Below the pieces are notes generated by a model that made no database searches, was not told the DNA's origin, and saw only the letters and a list, made by a program, of their open reading frames with translations. Shown in pieces: positions 9,296-16,977 of a DNA stretch of 64,000 bases. The number at the start of each line of letters is the position of its first letter. The stretch's first letter is position 1. A program made the translations under genes and the position numbers. The DNA lies in NCBI RefSeq assembly GCF_006489205.2, contig NZ_VFYR02000001.1:962555-1026554 (forward strand), given 5' to 3'. This DNA comes from Brevibacterium sp. XM4083 (GTDB taxonomy: Bacteria > Actinomycetota > Actinomycetes > Actinomycetales > Brevibacteriaceae).

Positions 9296-10405
9296 TCAGG
9301 CGAAGTGCGCGGCGCGGAAGTCCGCGGTGATCTCGAGGACCCGGTCGAGACCGGCACGATCGCCGATGCTGATGCGCACCCCGTCGCCGAGGTTGCGCAC
9401 GGCCACCGCACGGGCGACGGCGGCCTCTTCGAAGGCGTCGGAGAGCTCACCGAGTGGCAGCCAGACGAAGTTGCCCTGTGCCTCCGGCACGTCCCAGCCC
9501 TGGCCCCGCAGCTCGGCGGCGAACCAGTCCCTGAGCTCGGCGATCTCGGCGGCGCGGGCCATCACCTCATCCCAGTGCTGCACCGAGGTCAGGGCCGCCG
9601 CCTGGCTGAGGTCGGTGACGCCGAACGGGATGACGGCCTTGAGCAGGCCGGCGATGACGCCGGCAGCGGCGACCGCGTATCCGACGCGCAGTCCGGCGAG
9701 ACCGTGGGCCTTGGAGAAGGTGCGCAGCAGGACGACGTTGGGGAAGTCGGCGACGAGGCCGAGGCCGTCGACGACGCCCTCGGCGGTCGCGAACTCCCAA
9801 TACGCCTCGTCGAGGGCGACGAGCACGCGATCGGGGACCTGGGAGAGAAACTCCCTGACCTCGGTCTCGCGCAGAGCGGGTCCGGTCGGATTGTTCGGGG
9901 AGCAGAGGATGACGAGCGTCGTCGCCTCGGTGATCGCCTGCGCCATCGCCTCGAGGTCGTGGGTGCCATCGGGCCGCAGCGGCACCTCGATGCGGGTGGC
10001 ACCGGCGAGCCCCGTCGTCTGCGGGTACATCTCGAACGACGGCCACGGGTAGATCGCCTCGGTCGTCGCATCGGAGGTGATCTGGGTGAGGGCGACGAGG
10101 AGTTCGCTGGCACCGGTGGTGACGATGAGGTTGTCGACGCTCACGCCGAGGCGGTCGGCCAGTCCCGTGCGCAGGGCGGTGGCCGCATCGTCGGGGTAGG
10201 AAGCGGGGGATGACATGTGCTGAGCGATCGTCTCGCTGACGGCCGGCAGCGGCGGGAGGTGGTTCTCGTTCGAGGAGAGCTTGAGCGGTGTGAGCCCCGG
10301 GACCTCTTGCGGCTGTCGGCCGGGAATGTAGGGCGGGAAGGTGTCGAGGGCCGCCCGCAGACGGGGGAGGCGGGCAGGGTCGACGGAGGGCTCAGGAGTC
10401 GTCAT
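9296..10405 (-). CDS. hisC: Histidinol-phosphate/aromatic aminotransferase (HisC-like)
   Basis: A 369-residue class II PLP aminotransferase. Visible features are the N-terminal LKLSSNEN box, TTGASELL, the cofactor Asn region CSPNNPTGP, the Asp of LVALDEAYWEF and the PLP Schiff-base lysine in TFSKAHGLAGLRVGY (about residue 230), all typical of HisC and the related actinobacterial aromatic aminotransferase Pat. No other his gene is nearby, so this may be the stand-alone HisC2/Pat paralogue rather than the his-operon enzyme. The start MTTPEP at 10405 is chosen over an upstream in-frame start because it matches family length. It is convergent with the PucR gene and 20 bp past the MoxR operon. Confidence 0.82.
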   Translation of the reverse strand: MTTPEPSVDPARLPRLRAALDTFPPYIPGRQPQEVPGLTPLKLSSNENHLPPLPAVSETIAQHMSSPASYPDDAATALRTGLADRLGVSVDNLIVTTGASELLVALTQITSDATTEAIYPWPSFEMYPQTTGLAGATRIEVPLRPDGTHDLEAMAQAITEATTLVILCSPNNPTGPALRETEVREFLSQVPDRVLVALDEAYWEFATAEGVVDGLGLVADFPNVVLLRTFSKAHGLAGLRVGYAVAAAGVIAGLLKAVIPFGVTDLSQAAALTSVQHWDEVMARAAEIAELRDWFAAELRGQGWDVPEAQGNFVWLPLGELSDAFEEAAVARAVAVRNLGDGVRISIGDRAGLDRVLEITADFRAAHFA

Positions 10406-10425
10406 GGACTCATGATGGCACACGC

Positions 10426-11232
10426 TCACCACGGCTTGTCGGGCGTCGTCCGTCCTCCGCTGCCGAACGGTCCCTGCTGCTGCTGTTCGCGGTTCGAATC
10501 CTCGCCGCGCTGCCGCAGCTCGTCGCGCTTCTGCTCCTCCTCGGTCTGCTGGCCCGAGTCGCTGTTCTCCGACTGATCCTCGCTGCCCTGGTCGTTCTGA
10601 CCCTGATCGCCCTGGTCGGTCTGGCCGCCGGAGCTGTCACCCTCGTTCTGCTGGTCATCGCCCTGCGAGTCCTGCGAATCGTCGCTGCTCGATCCCTGGT
10701 CCTGGGACTGGCCGCCGTCCTTCTTGTCCTGGACGCGTTCGGTGGCCTCGTCGCTCTTCTGCTGGGATTCGCTGTTGTCGGGACGGCATTCGGCCGGGGC
10801 GTCGGCGAGGGTCTGCAGCGCCTGGTCGTAGAGCTCCCCGGACTTCTTCTCATCCTGATCGACGATCTGATCGGCGAGCTTCTCGTAGACGTAGGAGAGG
10901 TTGATGCGCACCGCGCACTCGTCGCGCGGCGGTGTGAGGTCGAGCGCGGTCTCGAGGTCCTCCTGCGCCGGTTCGAAGCTGCCGACCGCGGCCTTCGCGG
11001 TGCCGCGGTTGAAGTACCCGATGTGCCGCTCGAGCGGACTGAGGGCGAGGAACGTCGTCGCGGCCCGCTCCGCCCCGGGGAAGTCGTTCGAGTCGTATCG
11101 GACCTGGGAGGAAGCGCCGAAGTAGACGATGGTCGCGATATAGGCGAAGACGAGGGTGAGCACGGTGCCGATGATGAGGTTGACCTTCGTCACCAGGCGC
11201 CGCCGCGTCCACAGACCCGTGATCCTGTTCAC
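10426..11232 (-). CDS. Membrane-anchored TPR-like protein with acidic low-complexity tail (BatC-like)
   Basis: A 268-residue protein. One N-terminal span (about residues 19-38) anchors a short helical repeat region (about 45-155, including YFNRGTAKAAVGSFEPAQEDLETAL, a TPR-like unit). The rest is a Gln/Ser/Asp/Gly/Glu-rich disordered tail of more than 100 residues. Last gene of the MoxR operon, overlapping the VWA gene by 4 bp (ATGA). The arrangement of MoxR, DUF58, two VWA proteins and a TPR protein with a disordered tail matches Bat/aerotolerance-type clusters, where the TPR member scaffolds the VWA proteins. The precise function is unknown. Confidence 0.7.
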   Translation of the reverse strand: MNRITGLWTRRRLVTKVNLIIGTVLTLVFAYIATIVYFGASSQVRYDSNDFPGAERAATTFLALSPLERHIGYFNRGTAKAAVGSFEPAQEDLETALDLTPPRDECAVRINLSYVYEKLADQIVDQDEKKSGELYDQALQTLADAPAECRPDNSESQQKSDEATERVQDKKDGGQSQDQGSSSDDSQDSQGDDQQNEGDSSGGQTDQGDQGQNDQGSEDQSENSDSGQQTEEEQKRDELRQRGEDSNREQQQQGPFGSGGRTTPDKPW

Positions 11233-12401
11233 GACCGTCCTCCGTTCACCGGCTCAGGCTGCGTGCGGGCAGGTGTACCCCCGGGGCCCGCGCCCCCGGG
11301 ACCAGGACCACCCCAGCCGGCAGCGCCGGTGCCCGGACCACCCGGGAACGGCGGTGCTGCATTCGCCCGGCGACCGCCTCGGCGCGGGGGCATGACCGAG
11401 CGCACGCGGATGAGCTCACGGACGCCGAAGACCATCTCGACGGCGATCCACGCGAAGACGAGGATGAGCGGCACCCAGAAGTACTCGTCGACGGTGAGGC
11501 GGCCGTCCTTCTGCACGAGCCGCTGATCGTAGGTCGGAGCGGTGTAGACCGAGGCCAGCGGTGTCGAGGCGTCGCGCAGGTGGTAGGGCAGGCCGAGGTC
11601 GGAGGCGATCTGCTGGAGGTTGCCCTCGTCGATCCGTGAGATCCCCGGATTGCCCTGGGCGTCGCGGATGTACTCCTCGGTGCCGCCCTGACCCGTGCCG
11701 TCCTGGCCGCTGCCGGGGCCGTAGCCGAAGGGCTGGGACTCCTTCATCCGTCCGCCCTGGCTCGTGCCGTAGCCGAACACGGCGCCGCTGTCGATGCGGG
11801 AGGCGAACGACGACCACGAATCGGGGCTGCCCTGCGCGGTCTGCTCGCCGTCGCCGAAGTAGAAGACGAGGGTCTGGTTGTCGGGACGGTCCTCGGCGTT
11901 CGCGCTCATCCGCTCCTCGAGCTCATCGCCGGCCTCGGTGATCGACGACCCGTTCGAGTTCTGCGACATCTCGGGGGAGAGGACGTCGACGGCGGAGGCG
12001 AATGCGGCATGGTCGGTGGTCAGCGGCATCGCCGTCGAGGCAGTCGAGGCGAAGGTGATGATGCTCAGGCGCGCACCCGGCAGCTGCTTGGCGAGTTCGA
12101 GCATGTCGTCTTTGACGCCGTCGAGGCGGGTGCCGTCGCCGTCGTAGTCCTCCGCGGCCATCGACGTCGTCGTGTCGACGAGGAAGTAGGCGTCGGCGGC
12201 GGCCTCGTACTCCTCGGTCGTCGACTCGACGGGGAAGCCGGGCCGGGCGAGGGCGAGCCCGAGGAGGGCGACGACGCCGATGCGCGCGCACCACTTCCAC
12301 CGCGGGCCGTCTCCGCGCACGAGCGGGATGATGCACAGGGCCAGGAGGATCGCGACGACGACGCCGACGCCGATCCATCCGAAGAGCGGGTCGAAGATCA
12401 T
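11229..12401 (-). CDS. Membrane VWA-domain protein (BatA/BatB-like, degenerate MIDAS)
   Basis: A 390-residue protein. Two N-terminal spans precede a von Willebrand A domain (about residues 70-285) and a C-terminal span (about 315-335), then a Gly/Pro-rich cytoplasmic tail. The metal-binding motif is FLVDTTTSMA, which has Thr where classical MIDAS (DxSxS) has Ser, so metal binding may be weaker than in its neighbour. It overlaps both neighbours by ATGA. With the other VWA protein it probably forms the membrane complex remodelled by the MoxR ATPase. The substrate is unknown. Confidence 0.75.
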   Translation of the reverse strand: MIFDPLFGWIGVGVVVAILLALCIIPLVRGDGPRWKWCARIGVVALLGLALARPGFPVESTTEEYEAAADAYFLVDTTTSMAAEDYDGDGTRLDGVKDDMLELAKQLPGARLSIITFASTASTAMPLTTDHAAFASAVDVLSPEMSQNSNGSSITEAGDELEERMSANAEDRPDNQTLVFYFGDGEQTAQGSPDSWSSFASRIDSGAVFGYGTSQGGRMKESQPFGYGPGSGQDGTGQGGTEEYIRDAQGNPGISRIDEGNLQQIASDLGLPYHLRDASTPLASVYTAPTYDQRLVQKDGRLTVDEYFWVPLILVFAWIAVEMVFGVRELIRVRSVMPPRRGGRRANAAPPFPGGPGTGAAGWGGPGPGGAGPGGTPARTQPEPVNGGRS

Positions 12402-13372
12402 GAGCGCACCCTCCAGGCGAGGACGAAGACGCCGATGAGCCCGAACACGGCGATCGCCAGCGGCACGGCGGGCATGTCGTGGACGATCGTGTACGAACGT
12501 CCCGGGGTGTTCTCCGCCTCCTGGCTCTGGATCTCCGAGACGATTCTGTCGATCGTCGTCGCCGAGCCCATCTCGAACTGCTCACCGCCGGTCCGGTCGG
12601 AGACCGAGCGCAGCTCCTGGGTCTGGGTCGTCGCGAGGATCGAGGGCGGGGAGAGGCTGTAGACGCGGACGCCGGCGTCGATCGCGATGTTCGTCGCCTC
12701 GTCGAGTTCGAAGAGGGGTTCGCCGGCGAGCATGTTGTCGGTGGCGAAGACGACCGAGCGGGACCGGTCCTCGTCCTTGCGGTCGAAGTTGTCGATGCAG
12801 GACACGAGTCCGTCGCCGATGAGCGAGGATCCGCCGATGTTCGGCGGCGAGGTCGACCACGAGTAGTCGGTGCCCTCCGACCCCCAGGTCCGGAAGCCCT
12901 GTTCGGCCTCTTCGAGGTAGTTCTGGACCATGTCGTAGTCGTCGGTGAGCGGGAACGCCGAGACCGCGGTCGCGTTGAACACCGTCATCCCGATGCGCTC
13001 ACCGTCGAAGCGGTCGACGAGCTGCTGGTAGGCGGCGAGCAGATCCGCGTCGTAGCCGAGCATCGACCCGGACACATCGAGGCAGAGCATGACGTCGCGC
13101 AGCTTCTTCTCCGGGTTGACCGTCTCGACCCACGCCGGGCGCGCCACCCCGGCCAGCGCTCCGAGACCGGTGATGGCGATGACGCCGAGGAACGCGGCGG
13201 TGGTGAGGAACTTCCGTCGCATCGCCCGGCGGAAGCCGGGCAGCTGCGTCATCCGGCCGCTGTGGGCGACGGCGAGGGAGGACTCGGTGCGCCGGGGACG
13301 GCGGAAGACGAAGACGGCGATGCCGGCGAGGACGAGGAGGCCCAGCGCCAGCCACCAGAGCATCAGGACCAT
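12398..13372 (-). CDS. Membrane VWA-domain protein (BatA-like, intact MIDAS)
   Basis: A 324-residue protein. Spans lie at about residues 5-22 and 58-78 and near the C-terminus (about 300-320), flanking a VWA domain with the intact metal site MLCLDVSGSMLGYD. The open frame runs further upstream, but MVLMLWW at 13372 begins the expected membrane span and overlaps the previous gene by 10 bp. Paired with the degenerate VWA protein downstream, it is likely one subunit of a heteromeric VWA complex acting with the MoxR ATPase. The cargo or maturation target is not known. Confidence 0.78.
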   Translation of the reverse strand: MVLMLWWLALGLLVLAGIAVFVFRRPRRTESSLAVAHSGRMTQLPGFRRAMRRKFLTTAAFLGVIAITGLGALAGVARPAWVETVNPEKKLRDVMLCLDVSGSMLGYDADLLAAYQQLVDRFDGERIGMTVFNATAVSAFPLTDDYDMVQNYLEEAEQGFRTWGSEGTDYSWSTSPPNIGGSSLIGDGLVSCIDNFDRKDEDRSRSVVFATDNMLAGEPLFELDEATNIAIDAGVRVYSLSPPSILATTQTQELRSVSDRTGGEQFEMGSATTIDRIVSEIQSQEAENTPGRSYTIVHDMPAVPLAIAVFGLIGVFVLAWRVRS

Positions 13373-13815
13373 CGCGCCACCAGCTTCCTCGCCTCGGCGA
13401 TCTGCGGACTGAGGTCCGTCGCATCGTCCTCGGCGAATTCGGCTTCGTAGAGGCCCCAGAGGGAGTCGGCGAGGTCGTCGAGCCCGGCAACCGCGGCGTC
13501 GCGGTAGGTCAGGTGCTCGGCCTTGACGCCCCACGCGTCGCGGGCGAACTCGCGGACGATCTTCGCCAGCTCCTTCGCGCCCTCCCGCACATCCGTCTGA
13601 CCTGCGGCGAGGTCGGATTCGACGGCGGAGATCCGCGCCATGTACGTGCTGCGCACGGGGATGGGGATCCGCGACGGCTTCTGGGCTCCGGCACCCGAGG
13701 CCGCGCGCAGCAGCGGGGCGGAGAAGTTGATGAGCGCCGCGAGCAGCACGACGGCGGCGGCGACGTACCACCACACCGAGATCTGCAGCGGACCGATGAG
13801 TTCAGCGGGACCCAC
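13363..13815 (-). CDS. Small membrane protein of the MoxR-VWA operon
   Basis: A 150-residue protein with one membrane span (about residues 12-34), a basic linker and a helical cytoplasmic domain containing a predicted coiled stretch. The GTG start at 13815 has GGAGG 7 bases upstream and sits inside the end of the DUF58 gene (14-bp overlap). The frame is open further upstream, but that part is the shadow of DUF58. It occupies the place of DUF4381-like proteins in Bat-type clusters. I cannot assign that family with confidence. Probably an assembly factor of the complex. Confidence 0.68.
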   Translation of the reverse strand: MGPAELIGPLQISVWWYVAAAVVLLAALINFSAPLLRAASGAGAQKPSRIPIPVRSTYMARISAVESDLAAGQTDVREGAKELAKIVREFARDAWGVKAEHLTYRDAAVAGLDDLADSLWGLYEAEFAEDDATDLSPQIAEARKLVARWS

Positions 13816-14686
13816 GACGATGCCTCCAGAGCAGTGCGTGCAGATTTCCGAGGGCCTGCTCGGGGTCGGCGACCTCGGTGTGGGAGATGCCGAGCTTCGT
13901 GAGCAGGTCGAGACGCTGGCGTCGGCGGGCCGCCTCGGCGGCGACGAACTCACCGCGCACCTTCGGATCGGACATCACCGAGATCGGCAGCCCCACCTCG
14001 GCGCGGGCGACGTCATAGGGCGCCGAGGCGGTCGCGAGCTCCGCGAGATCGGCGTCGGTGATCGTGATCCACAGCATCTCGTGCTGGGCGCGCAGGCGCT
14101 TGATCGTCGCCTCCTCCTCAGGTCCGAGCGGGGCCTGGTCGGAGATGACGACGACGAGCATGCGATGGGTGATGTGGTCGGCGATCCACTTCAGCTGGGT
14201 GTTGATCGACCCGTCGACCGCGGTGCCGGACTCGGCGAGGATCTGCTGGAGGAGGTTCTCGAGGTGGGCCTCGCTGCCCTTGCGGGGGGAGGCGATGGTC
14301 TGCTCGGCGTTGCCGTGGATGAGCATGACGTCGTCGCCGTGGCGCACCGCGAGGTAGCCGGTCATCCCCGCCATGAGGATCGCGAGGTGCCGTTTGTCCG
14401 CGCCCGCCGAGGTGATCGCGTCGAAGCCGCGCGAGGAGTCGACGACGAGCGCGAGGATATGGCGGCGGTGGGCGACGTAGCGCTTGACGAGCGGATCGGC
14501 GTGGCGGGCGGTGGCCTTCCAGTCGATGTCGCGGATCTCATCGCCGGGAATGTAGTCGCGCAGGTCGTCGAAGTCGAGGCTGTGGCCGTGGAAGACCGAC
14601 GAGTAGTCGCCGTCGAGGAGTCTGCGCGTGCGCCGGTGGGCGTGGATGGTCATCCGCGCCTTGATCCGATTGAGCAGAGCCGTCAT
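13802..14686 (-). CDS. DUF58-domain protein
   Basis: A 294-residue DUF58 protein. The signature YIPGDEIRDIDWKATARH (about residues 46-63) is clear, followed by a VWA-like fold with VVDSSRGFD in place of a MIDAS. It lies 12 bp after moxR and overlaps the next gene by 14 bp. DUF58 proteins accompany MoxR ATPases and VWA proteins in nearly all such clusters and are thought to help assemble or regulate the VWA complex. The role here is inferred from that association. Confidence 0.85.
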   Translation of the reverse strand: MTALLNRIKARMTIHAHRRTRRLLDGDYSSVFHGHSLDFDDLRDYIPGDEIRDIDWKATARHADPLVKRYVAHRRHILALVVDSSRGFDAITSAGADKRHLAILMAGMTGYLAVRHGDDVMLIHGNAEQTIASPRKGSEAHLENLLQQILAESGTAVDGSINTQLKWIADHITHRMLVVVISDQAPLGPEEEATIKRLRAQHEMLWITITDADLAELATASAPYDVARAEVGLPISVMSDPKVRGEFVAAEAARRRQRLDLLTKLGISHTEVADPEQALGNLHALLWRHRRGSR

Positions 14687-14698
14687 GTCATCACCGGG

Positions 14699-15694
14699 TC
14701 ACGGGGTCGGCACGGCCATGAGGAGGGCATCGACGACCTGGGCGCTCGTGATGTTCTCCGCCGCGGCCTCGAAGTTGAGCTGGATGCGGTGGGCGAGGAC
14801 GCGGTGGGCGAGGTCCTTGATGTCCTCGGGGATGACGTAGTTGCGGCCCCGGATCATCGCGAGCGCCCGGCCGGCGTTGGTGAACGCGATCGAGGCGCGC
14901 GGGCTCGCACCGTACTCGATGTAGGGGGCGAGGCGCCCGAGGTACTTCTGCGTGTTCCGCGTCGCATGGACGAGTTCGACGAGGTAGCGGGTGATCGACG
15001 GGTCGATGTAGATCGTGCGGGCGTAGCGCTGCATCGTCATGACGTCGTCGAGCGTGCAGCTCGCCGCCGGCACCGAGTCCTTGTCGAAGACGCCGGAGTC
15101 GAGCCGGGAGAGGATCTCGACCTCCTCATTGGGGCTGGGATGGGTGAGGAGGTCCTTGATCATGAATCGGTCGAGCTGCGCTTCGGGCAGCTGGTACGTC
15201 CCCTCCTGCTCGATGGGGTTCTGCGTGGCCATGACGAGGAAGGGCCGCGGCAGGTCGAAGCGCTGCCCGCCGATCGTCGTCTGCCGCTCCTGCATCGCCT
15301 CGAGCATCGCCGACTGCGTCTTCGCCGAGGACCGGTTGATCTCATCGAGGAGGACGATGTTGGCGTGGACCGGTCCGAGCACCGTGTTGAACGAGCCTTC
15401 GCGGGCGTTGTAGATCTGCGAGCCGATGATGTCGGCCGGCAGCAGGTCGGGGGTGCACTGGATGCGGGAGAACTTCCCGTCCACGGCGTTGGCCAGAGCC
15501 GCGGCCGCGGTCGTCTTCGCGAGTCCGGGGACGCTTTCGAGGAGGAGGTGTCCGCCGGAGAGGAGGCCGATGAGGAGGGATTCGCGCAGTCGCTGCTGGC
15601 CGACGACGAAGTGGTCGAGATAGGACTCGAGTCCGCTGAGGAGGGATTTGGCGTGCGCGATCTCCTGCGTGTTGGCCGTTGCCGTTGCCGTCAT
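14699..15694 (-). CDS. moxR: MoxR-family AAA+ ATPase
   Basis: A 331-residue AAA+ ATPase. The MoxR variant of Walker A (ESVPGLAKTT) and Walker B (IVLLDEINR) are present, with sensor 1 (MATQNPIEQEGTY) and the arginine-finger region (LDRFMIKD). It is the promoter-proximal gene of the six-gene cluster that also encodes DUF58, two VWA proteins, a small membrane protein and a TPR protein. It likely acts as a chaperone that inserts metal or remodels the VWA partners. An imperfect palindrome about 105 bp upstream could be its operator. Confidence 0.88.
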   Translation of the reverse strand: MTATATANTQEIAHAKSLLSGLESYLDHFVVGQQRLRESLLIGLLSGGHLLLESVPGLAKTTAAAALANAVDGKFSRIQCTPDLLPADIIGSQIYNAREGSFNTVLGPVHANIVLLDEINRSSAKTQSAMLEAMQERQTTIGGQRFDLPRPFLVMATQNPIEQEGTYQLPEAQLDRFMIKDLLTHPSPNEEVEILSRLDSGVFDKDSVPAASCTLDDVMTMQRYARTIYIDPSITRYLVELVHATRNTQKYLGRLAPYIEYGASPRASIAFTNAGRALAMIRGRNYVIPEDIKDLAHRVLAHRIQLNFEAAAENITSAQVVDALLMAVPTP

Positions 15695-15799
15695 GCGTCT
15701 CAGGGCCCTCTCGGTGTCGTTCGTGGTGCGGCGGCCGGTGCTGTGATGGCCGTCTCCACAAGGATATGGGCCGACCCTGACATGTGACTGGGTGAATCC

Positions 15800-15815
15800 G
15801 TGTCAGTACCGACAC
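15800..15815. promoter_or_regulatory. Palindrome upstream of the moxR operon
   Basis: GTGTCAGTACCGACAC is a 16-bp palindrome with one mismatched pair, about 106 bp before the moxR start. It could be a repressor site of the MoxR operon. No regulator gene is adjacent, so this rests on symmetry and position only. Confidence 0.35.
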
Positions 15816-15985
15816 ATAGTGTGGAGAGGTGAGAACAGAGGAATCGCCGAGGCGGTCGCCCGGTTGGCAGAGATCGTCGCCTCGGTGGTCCGCTACCACG
15901 GAAAGGGGTGGTCAGCGGGGTGGAGCCGATCACGTCGAGGTCGAGTCCGACACGCCGAACGACATGCCCACAAGAAGGAATTTTT

Positions 15986-16140
15986 CCTGTGGACGACGGT
16001 GGATAACCTCGGGCCGGCGCGGCCGGGATCTCGGTGGAATCCGCGGTGTCGCCCGTGTCCGCGCAGGTGACCGAACTACACAGGTGTCGTTCACACCCTG
16101 TGGACGACTGTGGAGGGCTGAGAACACACCTTGTGGATGG
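15986..16140. promoter_or_regulatory. Cluster of DnaA-box-like repeats upstream of nrdHIEF
   Basis: CCTGTGGACGAC occurs twice (15986-15997 and 16097-16108). GGTGGATAACC (from 15998) and CCTTGTGGATGG (16129-16140) are related. All resemble the DnaA box (TTGTGGATAA or its complement) with one or two mismatches. They sit in the gene-free stretch 15695-16313 upstream of the reductase operon, whose E. coli counterpart is controlled by DnaA. The other DNA here shows no convincing gene. Confidence 0.4.
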
Positions 16141-16160
16141 TGTAAATGACACTGGTTTAA

Positions 16161-16207
16161 CACTGGATATAGGGGTAGGGTTTTACCCGAACACAACATC
16201 TAGTGGT
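16161..16207. promoter_or_regulatory. Tandem NrdR-box-like sites in the nrd promoter
   Basis: CACTGGATATAGGGGT (16161-16176) and CACAACATCTAGTGGT (16192-16207) agree at 11 of 16 positions and start exactly 31 bp apart, the spacing known for paired NrdR boxes. The first overlaps a plausible -10 (TATAGG). This predicts NrdR repression of the whole nrdHIEF operon. Confidence 0.6.
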
Positions 16208-16313
16208 CACAGCCGGTCCCCTTCACCGTGATCCCTCCCACGTCGGGAGGCCGCGGAAACGGCGTGGCCGACCGTGGAAATCCCAAGCCGCAGCGCAGAA
16301 TCGAGGAGTCATC

Positions 16314-16562
16314 ATGATCACCGTGTACACCAAGCCCGCTTGTGTCCAGTGCAACGCCACCTACCGCGCGCTCGATGCCAAGGGCCTGAAGTACACCTCG
16401 GTCGATCTCAGCGTCGATGAGAACGCCCTCGACGTCGTCAAGGCCATGGGCTACATGCAGGCTCCGGTCGTCGTCACCGACAACGACCACTGGTCGGGAT
16501 TCCGTCCGGACAAGATCGCCGCCCTGGCCGGCCAGCAGACGACGGCGACCGTCGTGGCCTGA
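16314..16562 (+). CDS. nrdH: Glutaredoxin-like protein NrdH
   Basis: An 82-residue thioredoxin-fold electron donor for class Ib ribonucleotide reductase. The redox motif CVQC (residues 11-14) follows MITVYTKPA, and the C-terminal WSGFRPDKI is the NrdH signature that suits thioredoxin reductase rather than glutathione. A GAGGAG ribosome site precedes the ATG at 16314. It is the first gene of nrdHIEF, one base ahead of nrdI, downstream of two putative NrdR boxes. Confidence 0.93.
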   Translation: MITVYTKPACVQCNATYRALDAKGLKYTSVDLSVDENALDVVKAMGYMQAPVVVTDNDHWSGFRPDKIAALAGQQTTATVVA

Positions 16563-16563
16563 G

Positions 16564-16977
16564 ATGCTCCTGGTCTACTACTCCAGCAGCTCCGAGTACA
16601 CCCACCGCTTCGTCGGAAAACTCGATCATCCCGCCCGCCGTCTGCCCCTGCTGACGAAGGACGAGACGCTGCTGGTCGATGAGCCGTTCGTGCTCGTCAC
16701 CCCCACCTACGGGGCCGGTCCCAACCGCGGGGCCGTCCCCAAGCAGGTGGTCAAGTTCCTCAATATCGAATCGAATCGCCGGCACCTCGTCGGCGTGATC
16801 GGCGCCGGAAACACGAACTTCGGCGCAGAATACTGCCGCGCGGCGCACAAGATCGCCGTGAAGTGCCAAGTGCCCGTGCTCTATCGGGTCGAACTCCTCG
16901 GAACCCCCGAGGACGTCGCTGCTGTGAATCAAGGATTGGACAAACTGTGCGTGAGCTCGCTGAAGACCGCAATGTAG
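16564..16977 (+). CDS. nrdI: Flavodoxin-like protein NrdI
   Basis: A 137-residue FMN protein that supplies oxidant for assembling the dimanganese-tyrosyl radical of NrdF. The phosphate loop [12 protein letters not shown] is N-terminal, and TPTYGAGP and [11 protein letters not shown] are the other FMN-contact loops. It follows nrdH with one spacer base, and its end overlaps the nrdE start by 31 bp. Size and motifs are typical for the family. Confidence 0.92.
   Translation: MLLVYYSSSSEYTHRFVGKLDHPARRLPLLTKDETLLVDEPFVLVTPTYGAGPNRGAVPKQVVKFLNIESNRRHLVGVIGAGNTNFGAEYCRAAHKIAVKCQVPVLYRVELLGTPEDVAAVNQGLDKLCVSSLKTAM

Noticed and set aside
13640-15787. Long open frame (715 codons) on the plus strand
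   Set aside because: It runs antisense through DUF58 and moxR, whose protein sequences are clearly conserved. It is a GC-driven shadow.
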